From NCBI GenBank assembly GCA_036676195.1, contig JAKFDK010000061.1:1-62330 (forward strand): 62,330 bases of DNA. The letters run 5' to 3'. The notes beneath the pieces were generated by a model that saw nothing but the letters and a program-made list of their open reading frames with translations, made no database searches and had not been told where the DNA came from. The translations under genes and the position numbers were made by a program. Every line of letters begins with the position of its first letter. The first letter of the stretch is position 1. The stretch is from JAKFDK01 sp036676195 (GTDB taxonomy: Bacteria > Bacillota > Sulfobacillia > Symbiobacteriales > ZC4RG38). Of the stretch, positions 8,166 to 17,024 are shown piece by piece.

Positions 8166-9386
8166 GTGAAACCGCACTTGCCGCTTCTGTTGGTCCTCGC
8201 TGCCGTTCTTTCCGCCTGTGGCCCTGCCCCAGCCTCTGGCCCTGCCCCCGAACCGGCCAAGCCCCAGCAGGCGGCGCCCGCCCCGGCCGCCGAACCGGCC
8301 AAGCCGGCCGCGCAACTGGCCACACCGCCAAAACCGGTGGACATGGCGGGCTACCGGGCCACCGATCAGGCCAAAAAGGTCCAGGCGCTGGCCCTTTACA
8401 ACGGCCCTGACCGCACCCAGAAGCTGCTGGAAGGCGTCAAGGCCGGGAACGAGTCCAAGGTCACCATGTACACCTCCCTGACCGCCAGCCAGATCGAGAT
8501 CGTCAAGCCCGCCTTCGAAAAGTACATGCAGGATCAGCATGGACTCAAGATTGAGCTAAGTATCTGGCGTGGTAACGGTGAGAACGTCACCCAGAAGGTC
8601 ACCACCGAAGCCCAGGCCAACCGTCACGAGGTAGATCTGATCGAAAGTGACTCTGTGGAACTGGAAAAGGTCGGCCGCGGCGGCGTGAGCATTCCCTTCT
8701 GGTCTCCGGCTTTCAGCAATCTGCCGGAAGGCGCCCGCAGCTCCAAGTGGCTCTGGCACGGGGCCCGCATTAATTACTTTGTGATGGCCTACAACACAAA
8801 GCTGGTCAAGCCTGAAGAAGTGCCCAAGACCTGGAACGACCTGCTCAAGCCCAACCTGAAGGGCCGGATCTCCGTAGAAGCCGGCGACGTGGACTGGTTT
8901 TCCGCCCTGGTCAACGGCCCGCTGGGGGGCCGGGAGAAGGGGCTGGCGTTCTTCCAGCAACTCAAGCAGGAGCAGGGGCTGCAAAATCGCAAGGGCCATA
9001 CCCTGCTGACCGAACTGGTCTCAGCCGGTGAAGTGCCGATGGCGCTGACGGTATACAGCCATGAAGCCGAGCGGCAGCGCAAGGGGGGCGCTCCCATTGA
9101 GTGGTTTACCGTCGACCCGGTGCCCGGGCGCCCCAACGGCATTGCCCTGGCGGCCAACAGCAAGAACCCCCATCTGGCCCTGATGTATATCGACTGGTAC
9201 CTGGGTAAGCCAGGCCAGGATACCCTGCAGAAGTCCGGTTCTGTCCCCATTGACCCGAACGTTGTAACTGACCCGCCTCGGCTCACCAAGGGGTTCCAGC
9301 CGCTGTACATCAACCCGGAGTGGCTGGTGGACAACCTCAACGAGTGGCACAAGCTTTGGGATCAAACGGTCATCAAGGGCCAGTAA
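8166..9386 (+). CDS. Solute-binding lipoprotein of an ABC transporter (family 1 / PotD-AfuA type)
   Basis: This 406 aa protein starts at GTG with a signal peptide ending in the lipobox LSAC, a Pro/Ala-rich linker (about residues 22-58) and a periplasmic-binding fold. Segments such as VTMYTSLTASQIEIVKPAFE and GRISVEAGDVDWFSALV resemble iron(III)- or polyamine-type binding proteins. The linker should tether it to the outer face of the membrane. No permease or ATPase gene lies next to it, so it must work with a transporter encoded elsewhere. Its neighbours suggest an organic nitrogen ligand, not iron, but that is inference. Confidence 0.85.
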   Translation: MKPHLPLLLVLAAVLSACGPAPASGPAPEPAKPQQAAPAPAAEPAKPAAQLATPPKPVDMAGYRATDQAKKVQALALYNGPDRTQKLLEGVKAGNESKVTMYTSLTASQIEIVKPAFEKYMQDQHGLKIELSIWRGNGENVTQKVTTEAQANRHEVDLIESDSVELEKVGRGGVSIPFWSPAFSNLPEGARSSKWLWHGARINYFVMAYNTKLVKPEEVPKTWNDLLKPNLKGRISVEAGDVDWFSALVNGPLGGREKGLAFFQQLKQEQGLQNRKGHTLLTELVSAGEVPMALTVYSHEAERQRKGGAPIEWFTVDPVPGRPNGIALAANSKNPHLALMYIDWYLGKPGQDTLQKSGSVPIDPNVVTDPPRLTKGFQPLYINPEWLVDNLNEWHKLWDQTVIKGQ

Positions 9387-9407
9387 TACGTGAAGGGGAT
9401 GCCACAG

Positions 9408-10103
9408 ATGTCGTCACCACGGGTCTGGGAACCATTCATTACCGACGTCGAGCGAACGCTCTACCGCGAATACAACCAGGAGAGCAAGTGGGGGCAGCGG
9501 CCGGCCGTGCTTGTGATCGACATTTATAACTGCACCCTGGGCGATCGGCCGGAACCGGTGCTGGAAGCGGTCAGGCGCTTTCCCAAGTCCACGGGTGAAC
9601 GGGCCTGGCAGGCCCTGCCCCATGTTCAGCGCCTTCTGGCTGCTGCCCGCAGCCAGGGGGTACCGGTGATTTACACCACCAAGGATCCCCGGCCCGAATC
9701 CCGCACCCCGGTGTGGCGCTCCACCAAGCGCAAGACCGACACTACCGACTGGGGTTGGGAGTACGCCATTGCCGACGCCGTCAGGCCACAGCCGGGCGAA
9801 CCGGTCATTTATAAGCCCCGCGCCAGCGGCTTTTTTGGTACACCGCTCAGCGCCATGCTGACGCAACTGCAGGTCGATACGGTGCTGGTGGTGGGGGAAA
9901 GCACCAGCGGGTGCGTCCGGGCCTCGGTGGTGGAATCCTTCTCCCACGGCTACACCACCGTGGTGGTGGAGGAAGGTGTCTGGGACCGCAGTTGGGTCGC
10001 CCACTGCATGAACCTGTTCGATATGCACCACAAGTATGCCGATGTGGTGAGTGCGGACAAGGTCCTGGCTTACCTGGAGCAGCTTCCGGCCCGGGATCGA
10101 TAA
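9408..10103 (+). CDS. Isochorismatase-family cysteine hydrolase
   Basis: This is a protein of about 231 aa with the family triad in order: Asp in AVLVIDIYN, Lys in VIYKPRASGFFGTPL and Cys in VVGESTSGCVRASVVE. The Cys nucleophile fits the amidohydrolase branch (N-carbamoylsarcosine amidase, maleamate amidase, nicotinamidase), where a thioester intermediate releases ammonia. I prefer ATG 9408 because GAAGGGG lies at a suitable distance; GTG 9390 and ATG 9399 are alternatives. It is the last gene of its transcript, followed by a strong terminator. Confidence 0.85.
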   Translation: MSSPRVWEPFITDVERTLYREYNQESKWGQRPAVLVIDIYNCTLGDRPEPVLEAVRRFPKSTGERAWQALPHVQRLLAAARSQGVPVIYTTKDPRPESRTPVWRSTKRKTDTTDWGWEYAIADAVRPQPGEPVIYKPRASGFFGTPLSAMLTQLQVDTVLVVGESTSGCVRASVVESFSHGYTTVVVEEGVWDRSWVAHCMNLFDMHHKYADVVSADKVLAYLEQLPARDR

Positions 10104-10125
10104 AAGCCGCATCAGCATATATAAG

Positions 10126-10154
10126 ACGCCCGGGGGTTGTCCCCCGGGCGTTTT
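10126..10154 (+). terminator. Rho-independent terminator
   Basis: The inverted repeat ACGCCCGGGGG / CCCCCGGGCGT (10126-10151) with a four-base loop is followed by TTTT. It ends the 7054-10103 transcript. Confidence 0.85.
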
Positions 10155-10324
10155 CAGGCAGGTGATAAATCCTGCTTGAACTGAACGGTGATGCGGTACG
10201 GGTTAGTTCCCTCCAGGGTGGTCGGTGTTGTGTTGGCTGACACGACTGGAAGGAAAAACGTCGGAAAACGTGAAAAATATTTGCGAAGTATGATGCAGGA
10301 GGATGCTGCTACCTGCTTACGGGA

Positions 10325-10354
10325 TTGACAGGCAAGTCGTCGCTTGCGTATAAT
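10325..10354 (+). promoter_or_regulatory. Consensus promoter giving a leaderless mRNA
   Basis: TTGACA (10325-10330), an 18-base spacer and TATAAT (10349-10354) match both hexamers perfectly. The expected transcription start is at about 10361, the A of the ArsR-like ATG. The gene also has no Shine-Dalgarno sequence, so the transcript is probably leaderless. Confidence 0.75.
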
Positions 10355-10360
10355 GGCGTC

Positions 10361-10633
10361 ATGAGTGACATCTTCGATGCACTCGCCGCACCGGCGAGAA
10401 GGGCGATTCTCGACGAGTTGCACGACAGGAACGGCCAGACGCTGTTCGAGCTGTGCACCCGACTGACGATGAAGCACGGGTTCGGGTTATCGCGCCAGGC
10501 CATCTCACAGCATCTCGACGTGCTCGAATCGGTTGGCCTGGTGACCTGCAGTCGGCAGGGCAGATACAAGTTCCACTACCTCGACACCAGACCGTTGAAA
10601 ATCCTCATCGAACGCTGGTCAATCCCAGACTGA
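10361..10633 (+). CDS. ArsR-family winged-helix repressor
   Basis: This 90 aa protein begins MSDIFDALAAPARRAILDEL, the usual ArsR N-terminal helix, then LFELCTRLTMK and the recognition helix LSRQAISQHLDVLESVG, with a wing GLVTCSRQGRYKFHYLD. It lacks the ELCVC metal motif of arsenic or cadmium sensors, so it probably senses something else or responds through its partner. It is followed 13 bases later by a VOC-family gene, a pairing common for this subgroup. The perfect promoter overlapping its start suggests autoregulation. Base composition is slightly less GC-rich than its neighbours, so acquisition by transfer is possible. Confidence 0.85.
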   Translation: MSDIFDALAAPARRAILDELHDRNGQTLFELCTRLTMKHGFGLSRQAISQHLDVLESVGLVTCSRQGRYKFHYLDTRPLKILIERWSIPD

Positions 10634-10646
10634 GAGGAGCAAAGCA

Positions 10647-11033
<387 letters not shown>

Positions 11034-11132
11034 AGGAATCCATCGAGTCGGGGCCAAACAAGCGCATTCAGCGGACGCCGCAGAAGCGCCGTCGGCCAGG
11101 GCCGACCAGCGGCGGCAGGGTGATGAAAATAG

Positions 11133-11174
11133 AACGACCCCAGTTCAGGCACTTCCGGCCTGGCTGGGGTCGTT
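11133..11174. terminator. Probable bidirectional terminator
   Basis: AACGACCCCAG (11133-11143) and CTGGGGTCGTT (11164-11174) form an 11-base stem. It lies between the VOC gene (plus) and the CoxG-like gene (minus), which converge, and T-rich sequence follows on the plus side. Confidence 0.65.
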
Positions 11175-11256
11175 TGGTTTGGTGCCGGCGGCGTCCGGCA
11201 TTTCGGCGCCAAAGAGCGCTGTCCGCCGCAGGCCGGCACAGCAGCGGCCACGCGAA

Positions 11257-11697
11257 TTAGTCGACCTGCGCCATCAGGTTGGCGACAAACTCACGCATGG
11301 TCTGGTCGGCCTTGCGCCGCAGCAAAGGCTGGGCAAACTCACCCAGCTTGCCACCCAGCACCACCTCGGCCGCCACGCCAAGCTCACTCTGCCCCGGTGC
11401 CAGGGCTTTCAAGGTCAGTTCAAACGCACCGTAAACAGACCCGGCCCGCCCGTCGTTCAGGGAAACATCAGCCGTCAGCGACTGGCGCTGCGAGTCGTAC
11501 TGCAGTTTCGCCCGGCCCCCCACCTGCAGGCGCACAGGGCCGATGCCGGTCGTCAGCCGCACCTCAAACTGGTCCGGTCCGGCCGGTTCCACCGCCGTAC
11601 AGCCGGGCAGACAGCGAATCAGGCGGGCTCCGTCCAGCCAGGCCGGCCAGATCACCTCGGCCGCCCGGTCGCAGGGAATGGTATAACTAAACTTCAC
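11257..11697 (-). CDS. CoxG-like SRPBCC protein
   Basis: This 146 aa START/SRPBCC-fold protein belongs to the CoxG (carbon monoxide dehydrogenase subunit G) family: MKFSYTIPCDRAAEVIWPAW, then LPGCTAVEP and GIGPVRLQVGG, typical of that family. CoxG proteins accompany molybdenum hydroxylases and help with enzyme maturation or membrane attachment. It is the last gene of the Mo-hydroxylase operon, 39 bases after the FAD subunit. CoxG occurs with many Mo hydroxylases, so it does not show that the enzyme oxidises CO. Confidence 0.8.
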   Translation of the reverse strand: MKFSYTIPCDRAAEVIWPAWLDGARLIRCLPGCTAVEPAGPDQFEVRLTTGIGPVRLQVGGRAKLQYDSQRQSLTADVSLNDGRAGSVYGAFELTLKALAPGQSELGVAAEVVLGGKLGEFAQPLLRRKADQTMREFVANLMAQVD

Positions 11698-11736
11698 GGC
11701 TCCGGTGCCTCCCGTCGCAGAGTGAATCAGCGGGCA

Positions 11737-12609
11737 CTACAGGGCCAGCCCCGCTTCCCGACCCAGGGCCAACAATGCCCGTTCGGTCCAGACCCGGCTC
11801 ATCGCCTGCTTGTAAGCAGCAGTGCCGCGCAGGTCATCCCAGGGTTCCACCGCGCCCTCTACCAGGGTCGCGGCGGCCGCAATCCCCGCCGCTGTCAGGG
11901 GCCGGCCGGTCAGCGCTGCCTCGACCGCCCGCATGCGCAGGGGCGTGGCACCGACCCCGCCCAGCACCAGACCGGCCCGGCGACACCAGTTCCCCTCCAG
12001 CTCCAGGGCACAGGCCACCCCGACCGTGGCGTAGTCCTCCTTGCTGCGGGGCGTGAACTTCACGTAGGTCGTGTACAGCCCGGCCGGCGCCGGCGGCAGG
12101 TGGATCTCGGTCAGCAGTTCGTCCGGCTCCACCGCCGTCACCATCAGGTCGACATACAGATCATTCAGCGACACCTGCCGGATCCCCCGCTGGCTCTGCA
12201 GCGTAACGGTGGCGTCCAGCAGCATCAGCACCGGGGGCAGGTCCTGGGCCGGGTCGGCGTGTACCAGATTGCCACCGAGCGTGGCCATATTCCGCACCCG
12301 CACATTGCCGATCTGGGCGGCGGTGCGAGCCAGCACCGGATAAGCCGCCGCCACCTCCGGTGAACGGATCAGATCCGTCAGGGTACAGGTGGCGCCCAGG
12401 GTCAGCCCACCGTCGGGCCGGGCAGTAATCCCCCGCAGCTCGGCCAGCCGCCCCAGCCCAATCACCGCCGCCGGGGCGAGCAGATCCTGCTTCATCATCA
12501 AAACGGTGGAGGTTCCGCCGCCCAGCAGAATCGTGTCGGCCTCGGCCGTGGCCAGTCGCTGCAGCACCTCGTCCACCCGGGTAGGCGCGACATATTCAAA
12601 TGCCTGCAT
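11737..12609 (-). CDS. Molybdenum hydroxylase FAD-binding subunit
   Basis: This 290 aa protein starts MQAFEYVAPTRVDEVL. FAD-binding motifs are LLGGGTSTVLMM (about residues 32-43) and ATLGGNLVHADPAQDL (about 110-125), as in the CoxM/XdhB family. It passes electrons from the Fe-S subunit to an acceptor. The ATG at 12609 overlaps the end of the Fe-S gene by 14 bases, with GGAGGAGG a little upstream; the longer open frame is shadow of the Fe-S gene. Confidence 0.88.
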   Translation of the reverse strand: MQAFEYVAPTRVDEVLQRLATAEADTILLGGGTSTVLMMKQDLLAPAAVIGLGRLAELRGITARPDGGLTLGATCTLTDLIRSPEVAAAYPVLARTAAQIGNVRVRNMATLGGNLVHADPAQDLPPVLMLLDATVTLQSQRGIRQVSLNDLYVDLMVTAVEPDELLTEIHLPPAPAGLYTTYVKFTPRSKEDYATVGVACALELEGNWCRRAGLVLGGVGATPLRMRAVEAALTGRPLTAAGIAAAATLVEGAVEPWDDLRGTAAYKQAMSRVWTERALLALGREAGLAL

Positions 12610-13114
12610 CTTCGCCCTCAGCCTCCTCCCCCGCCGCCGCCCGAATCGCCCGCTGAATCGACTGGTAGCCGGTACAGCGGCAGAGATTTCCGGCCATCCA
12701 GTGCTGGATTTCCGCCGAGGAGGGGCGGGGGTTCTCCTGCAGCAGGGCCGTGGCCGATACCAGTTGGCCCGACGTGCAGATGCCGCACTGCATGCCTTCG
12801 TGGGCAATAAAGGCCTGCTGCAGCTCGCCCAGCTCCGCCTCCGGCCCGTCTGCTGCCCCCGGGCGCCCAGCCAGCCCCTCCACCGTACGGACCTGGCGCC
12901 CGTCGGCCAAAACGGCGGGCAGCAGGCAGGAACTGACCAGCCGGTCATCAAGCAGAACCGTACATGTCCCGCACACGCCCACGCCGCAACCTTCCTTGGT
13001 ACCGGTCAGCCCCAGGGTTCCACGCAAAAAGTCCAACAGCAGAGTGTCAGTCCCTACCTCGGCCTGCACCGCCTGCCCGTTCACATCCAGGCTGATGGTC
13101 ACCTTGCCCGTCAT
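12596..13114 (-). CDS. Molybdenum hydroxylase [2Fe-2S] subunit
   Basis: This 172 aa protein has two iron-sulfur clusters: the N-terminal plant ferredoxin-type cluster (CGVGVCGTCTVLLDD, about residues 43-57, with a further Cys near 64) and the C-terminal four-helix cluster (CGICTSGQ and NLCRCTGYQSI). This is the CoxS/XdhC small-subunit architecture. It shuttles electrons from the molybdenum centre to FAD. Its start overlaps the stop of the large subunit by four bases, showing tight coupling. Confidence 0.92.
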   Translation of the reverse strand: MTGKVTISLDVNGQAVQAEVGTDTLLLDFLRGTLGLTGTKEGCGVGVCGTCTVLLDDRLVSSCLLPAVLADGRQVRTVEGLAGRPGAADGPEAELGELQQAFIAHEGMQCGICTSGQLVSATALLQENPRPSSAEIQHWMAGNLCRCTGYQSIQRAIRAAAGEEAEGEDAGI

Positions 13115-15402
13115 ACCTCCGCCCCCTGTCTGCGGGCTTCCTGAAGCGCGAAATAAATCTTTTCGGCGGTTATGGGCAGGTTGGGAATGCGGACCCCCAC
13201 GGCCGCCGCCACCGCATTGGCCAGCACCGCCGGGACCGGCACGTTGCTCATCTCGCCGATTCCCTTCACGTTGTAGAGCCCCACGCCGCGGCCGCCCTCC
13301 AGGTAAACCAGGCGAATCGGCGGCACATCGTGGGCCGAGGGCAGCTTGTAGTCACCCAGGTTGGCCGCCCCCACCTTGCCCTCGCTGATCGCCAGGTCTT
13401 CCAGCAGAGCCTCGCCCACCCCGTAGGCCACGCCGCCTTCAATCTGCACCCGGTGCGCACAGGGGTTAATAATCGCCCCCACATCGTGGACAGTCAGGAT
13501 TTCACCAATGAAAAGCTGGCCTGTGTCCACATCCACCCCGACCTGGGCCATCTGCACGCAGAAGCCCAGGGCACCCTGCCCATGACCCCGGTCGCGGCCA
13601 GTCGCCGCCTGTGCGGCCAGTTCCTCGCCCCGTTCGGCGGCCCAGGCCGCCAACTCACCCAGGCCCAGGCGGCGCTGCCCGGAGGCGTCTCCCCAGCTTG
13701 GTCCCGGGTGCTGCACCACCGCCGCCGGGTCTAACCCCAACTGCGCCGCAGCCAGGGCACCGGCGCGCTGGCGGAACTGTTCGGCAGCCCGGGGGACCAC
13801 TTCGGAAAGAGACGCTGTGACCCGGCTGCCGCCGACGCCGTCGTCGTTCGGAAGTGCGGCGGTTCCCACGTGGCGAATGGCAATTTGCCCCTGGGCCAGG
13901 CCAAGTTCCCGTGCCACCATGGTCCGTACCACCGTATGGACCCCGCCCCCCTGTTCAGGCTGCGGCACCTCTGCCACTATCCGCCCGGCGGTGTCGGCAC
14001 AGAGCCGCAGGCTGCTGGCGCCCGCGTGCGTGGGCCGGCTGAACACCGCCACCCCGCGTCCCCAGCGCACCGATGATCCCTTGTCCTCCATATGTACAGG
14101 GCGATAGGCCCGCTCGGCCGCCACCAGCGTGTCGACACCCCGCGCCTCCGGCCAATGCTCCCCCAACGGGGTGGCGTCGCCAGTGCGCAGGAGATTGCGG
14201 TGCCGCAGTTCCAGCGGGTCCAGACCCAGGCCCCCGGCGATGATGTCCATCATGGACTCCACGGCAAAATTGGCCTGCACGGCGCCCGGAGCGCGCTTGT
14301 GCCCGCCCGGCACCTGGTTGGTGTATACACACGTACTCTCCACCCGCATCGCCGGAATCCGGTACCAGGAACCGGCCTCCTGGGCGCCGTGCAGGTTCGC
14401 CCCCGGCCGGAACCCGGCGTAGGCGCCCACGTTGAAGACCATGCGCACGTCCATGGCCTGCAACACCCCGTCCCGGCTGACACCGGCCCGGATCCGCGTA
14501 ACCGAAGCGTGGCGTACGTTGCCGGCCAACAATTCTTCGGCGTAACGCATGGTCATCTGCACCGGCCGGCCGGTTCGCCGGGCCAGTTCAACGCACAAGG
14601 GCACGTTCATCGGCGAGCCCTTGCCGCCAAAATCCCCGCCCAACGCCAGCGGATTCACCTCAATCTGCTCCGGCGGCAGACCGAACGCGCGGGCCACCTG
14701 GGCACGCAAACGGTAGGGCGCTTTGGTACTGGCCCAGACACGAATGTGACCGTCGCTGTCCACAGCGGCGGTACAGGAATGCGGCTCCAGGTAGCCCTGG
14801 TGTGTGGACGGGGTAGAAAACTCCTCTTCGAACTGAAATTCGGCCGCGGCCAGCGCCGCCTCCACATCTGTACCGCCGGTCCACACGTGCCTGGCCTGCA
14901 AATTGGGCGGCCCGCCCGCTTCCGCCAGCGCCCCGGCGTACGACCAGGGTACCGCGTGCACGGCCGGTGCCTCCGCCGCCAGCGCCGCCCCGGGGTCAAA
15001 CACAGCCGGCAGCGGGTCATAGGCCACGTCAATGGCAGCCACCGCCCGCTCAGCCTGGCTGCGAGTTTCGGCTGCCACCGCCGCCACCCGCTCCCCCGCA
15101 AACCGGACCTTGTCCACTGCCAGCAGGGGTACATCCTGCACCAGGCGCCCGTAGCGCACATGCGCCACATCGGCCCCTACCAGCACACTGTGCACCCCCG
15201 GCATCTGCGCGGCTGCCGCCGTGTCCAGTGCAGTAATGCGGGCATGCGGGTAGGGACTGCGCAACACCGCCACATGCAGCAAACCAGGCAATGACACATC
15301 CGCTGCGTAAGTCATTTGCCCGGTAACCTTCAGCTCGCCGTCGACCCGTCCCCCTCCGCCCTGTTCAAGCGGGGCCGATCCACTTCCCAGCCGTGATGAC
15401 AC
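13111..15402 (-). CDS. Molybdenum hydroxylase large (molybdopterin) subunit, xanthine dehydrogenase family
   Basis: This 763 aa protein contains the N-terminal a/b hammerhead (about residues 18-130; GRVDGELKVTGQMTYAAD) and the molybdopterin-binding domains. GGDFGGKG is the cofactor loop, and VKGIGEMSNVP near the C-terminus carries the Glu that acts as base in this family. The active-site loop of form I CO dehydrogenase (AYRCSFR) is absent; the segment there reads GGHKRAPGAVQ. So this is a generic Mo hydroxylase (purine, aldehyde, N-heterocycle or aromatic-CoA type), not CO dehydrogenase. It lies 18 bases behind the AraC regulator gene. The substrate is undetermined. Confidence 0.88.
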   Translation of the reverse strand: MSSRLGSGSAPLEQGGGGRVDGELKVTGQMTYAADVSLPGLLHVAVLRSPYPHARITALDTAAAAQMPGVHSVLVGADVAHVRYGRLVQDVPLLAVDKVRFAGERVAAVAAETRSQAERAVAAIDVAYDPLPAVFDPGAALAAEAPAVHAVPWSYAGALAEAGGPPNLQARHVWTGGTDVEAALAAAEFQFEEEFSTPSTHQGYLEPHSCTAAVDSDGHIRVWASTKAPYRLRAQVARAFGLPPEQIEVNPLALGGDFGGKGSPMNVPLCVELARRTGRPVQMTMRYAEELLAGNVRHASVTRIRAGVSRDGVLQAMDVRMVFNVGAYAGFRPGANLHGAQEAGSWYRIPAMRVESTCVYTNQVPGGHKRAPGAVQANFAVESMMDIIAGGLGLDPLELRHRNLLRTGDATPLGEHWPEARGVDTLVAAERAYRPVHMEDKGSSVRWGRGVAVFSRPTHAGASSLRLCADTAGRIVAEVPQPEQGGGVHTVVRTMVARELGLAQGQIAIRHVGTAALPNDDGVGGSRVTASLSEVVPRAAEQFRQRAGALAAAQLGLDPAAVVQHPGPSWGDASGQRRLGLGELAAWAAERGEELAAQAATGRDRGHGQGALGFCVQMAQVGVDVDTGQLFIGEILTVHDVGAIINPCAHRVQIEGGVAYGVGEALLEDLAISEGKVGAANLGDYKLPSAHDVPPIRLVYLEGGRGVGLYNVKGIGEMSNVPVPAVLANAVAAAVGVRIPNLPITAEKIYFALQEARRQGAEV

Positions 15403-15420
15403 GCCACCAACCCCTCCTCT

Positions 15421-16173
15421 CTAACCTTGCTGATCCGTCTCCGGCTCGCCCTCGGACCCGGGCTCCTCGCCGCCAGCCCCGGTGCGCGCACTGGCCTGCT
15501 CAAACTGCCGTGGAGTCATGCCCAGAACACGTTTGAATACCCGGATAAAATGGCTGGCGTCCTCATAACCCACCTGCGCGGCGACGTCCTCAACGGTCAT
15601 GGGAGTGGTTAACAACAATTGCTTGGCCGCCTTAAGACGTACATGTGTCAAATACTCATGAAAAGACAGGCCCATCTCCTGGGAAAACACCCGGCTGCAG
15701 TAGGAATAACTGAGTCCCACCACCCCGGCCACATCTTCCAGCGATAACCCCCTGTGGTAATGCGCCTGGATATACTGGCTGGCCTTGCGCACAATGTCAT
15801 GCCGGTCCCGCAGGCGCTGCTGGCCGGCGGCCTTCAGCAACTGCTCCGTCAGGCCCAGCAAAACGCTGCGCACGTCGGCCACTGAGTTGGCCTGGATGAT
15901 CCGCACCGAATAACTCAGGATGGACTCCATCATGTCGTCCACCGCCACGCCGGACTGGTGACATTTACGGATCAACACCACCATGAGGTGAATCGCATCG
16001 GACGCCAACTGGCGCAGGGTCGGACAGGTTTCCCGCAAGGTATTGAACATTTGATCCAGGGCCTGCAAGGCTTCGGTTCGCTGACCGGAGAGAATCGCGT
16101 GGCGCAGTGCCCGCTCCCGTGGGAACGGATAGCGGTACCGCTTGGCTGGTGACCTGACCGCTGGCAATGACAA
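15421..16173 (-). CDS. AraC-family transcription regulator
   Basis: The C-terminal about 105 residues form a double HTH: GLSLEDVAGVVGLSYSYCSRVF, then MTVEDVAAQVGYEDASHFIRVFKR and the family end GMTPRQFEQ. The N-terminal part is helical (YPFPRERALRHAILSGQRTEAL), like the linker of two-component AraC proteins, and has no obvious sugar-binding cupin. The frame is open to 16338, but that part overlaps ubiX. I propose TTG 16173, with GGGGAGGGGG upstream, giving about 250 aa. It sits inside the operon and probably controls the Mo-hydroxylase genes. Confidence 0.82.
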   Translation of the reverse strand: MSLPAVRSPAKRYRYPFPRERALRHAILSGQRTEALQALDQMFNTLRETCPTLRQLASDAIHLMVVLIRKCHQSGVAVDDMMESILSYSVRIIQANSVADVRSVLLGLTEQLLKAAGQQRLRDRHDIVRKASQYIQAHYHRGLSLEDVAGVVGLSYSYCSRVFSQEMGLSFHEYLTHVRLKAAKQLLLTTPMTVEDVAAQVGYEDASHFIRVFKRVLGMTPRQFEQASARTGAGGEEPGSEGEPETDQQG

Positions 16174-16219
16174 TCTCCGCCTTCCCCCTCCCCTGATCTT
16201 GTGCGTCAGAATTTCATAT

Positions 16220-16840
16220 CTATTGTGCCTTATCGGAGTTGGCAGCGCCGGAAGGGCGTGCCTCGCCGGCCAGGCGCTCCATCTTTCCGTCCCACCGGCG
16301 GGCCCGGTCCCAGTGGAATCCGAACTGGTCCAGGACACGTGCCACTACATGGTCCACGATGTCATCCAGAGTCTGGGGGTGATTGTAGAACGCGGGCATG
16401 GGGGGCAGAATGACGGCACCCAGATTCGACAGTTTCAACATGTTTTCCAGGTGGATACTGCTCAGAGGCGTTTCTCGGGCCACCACAACCAGCTTTCGCC
16501 GCTCCTTCAGGATCACGTCTGCCGCCCGGTGCACCAGGTTGTCGCTGAACCCGTGCGCCACCGCGGCCAGCGTCTTCATGCTGCAGGGCATAATGGCCAT
16601 GCCGGCAGTCAGGAATGACCCGCTGGAAATGCTGGCGCCCTGATTGGTCAGGGAATGAACGCACGTGGCCATCGCCTTGACCTGATCGACGGTGTACGGT
16701 GTTTCATGCTCAATGGTCCGCTCAGCCCACTTGCTCATGACCAGATGACTTTCCACATCGAGTTGTCGGAGTGCTTCGAGGAGGCGGACACCATAAATGG
16801 CTCCGGTTGAACCCGCCATCCCTACGATCAGTCGTTTCAT
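16220..16840 (-). CDS. ubiX: UbiX-family flavin prenyltransferase
   Basis: This 206 aa protein begins MKRLIVGMAGSTGAIYGVRL, the FMN-binding N-terminus of UbiX/Pad1, and continues with SISSGSFLTAGMAIMPCSMKTLAAVAHG and VVVARETPLSSIHLENML, which are family hallmarks. UbiX makes prenylated FMN, the cofactor of UbiD-type decarboxylases, from FMN and dimethylallyl phosphate. No UbiD gene is visible in the window. It is the first gene of the operon with AraC and the Mo hydroxylase, so a UbiD partner is probably elsewhere on the chromosome. Confidence 0.9.
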   Translation of the reverse strand: MKRLIVGMAGSTGAIYGVRLLEALRQLDVESHLVMSKWAERTIEHETPYTVDQVKAMATCVHSLTNQGASISSGSFLTAGMAIMPCSMKTLAAVAHGFSDNLVHRAADVILKERRKLVVVARETPLSSIHLENMLKLSNLGAVILPPMPAFYNHPQTLDDIVDHVVARVLDQFGFHWDRARRWDGKMERLAGEARPSGAANSDKAQ

Positions 16841-16873
16841 GATTCATGCCTCCTGGTCCGGTTGATCTGTTTC

Positions 16874-16901
16874 AATTTAGCCTTTTCAATTAGAATAGCA
16901 A
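16874..16901 (-). promoter_or_regulatory. Probable promoter of the ubiX operon
   Basis: Read on the minus strand, TTGCTA (16901-16896), a 16-base spacer and TAAATT (16879-16874) give a reasonable vegetative promoter 34 bases before the ATG of ubiX. Confidence 0.45.
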
Positions 16902-16923
16902 TTTCCATGCCAGGGGCCATGGT

Positions 16924-16957
16924 GAAAAAACCGGCCCGGGAGTAGGCGCTCCCGGGC
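16924..16957 (-). terminator. Rho-independent terminator of the aldolase gene
   Basis: On the minus strand, GCCCGGGAG / CTCCCGGGC (16957-16934) forms a 9-base stem with a six-base loop, followed by CGG and a run of six T. It ends the aldolase transcript and separates it from ubiX. Confidence 0.8.
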
Positions 16958-17024
16958 TCGATGCTTTCCAAACCTGCACTCCGCGGTGCAAAACTGCATT
17001 CCGCCCCCTGATCAATGCCTGGCC

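Noticed and set aside
10154..10250. Minus-strand stretch ending RITVQFKQDLSPA between the isochorismatase and ArsR genes
   Set aside because: It looks like the end of a real protein, but the frame upstream is antisense to the ArsR gene and its promoter. It could be a degraded fragment; I cannot support it without a search.
11179..12363. Plus-strand frame of 394 codons opposite the CoxG and FAD subunit genes
   Set aside because: Shadow of two genes with clear family motifs; no ribosome binding site, and an Arg/Gln/Pro/His-rich composition.
13111..15402. Form I CO dehydrogenase large subunit
   Set aside because: The AYRCSFR active-site loop is missing. The CoxG-like neighbour is common to many Mo hydroxylases.
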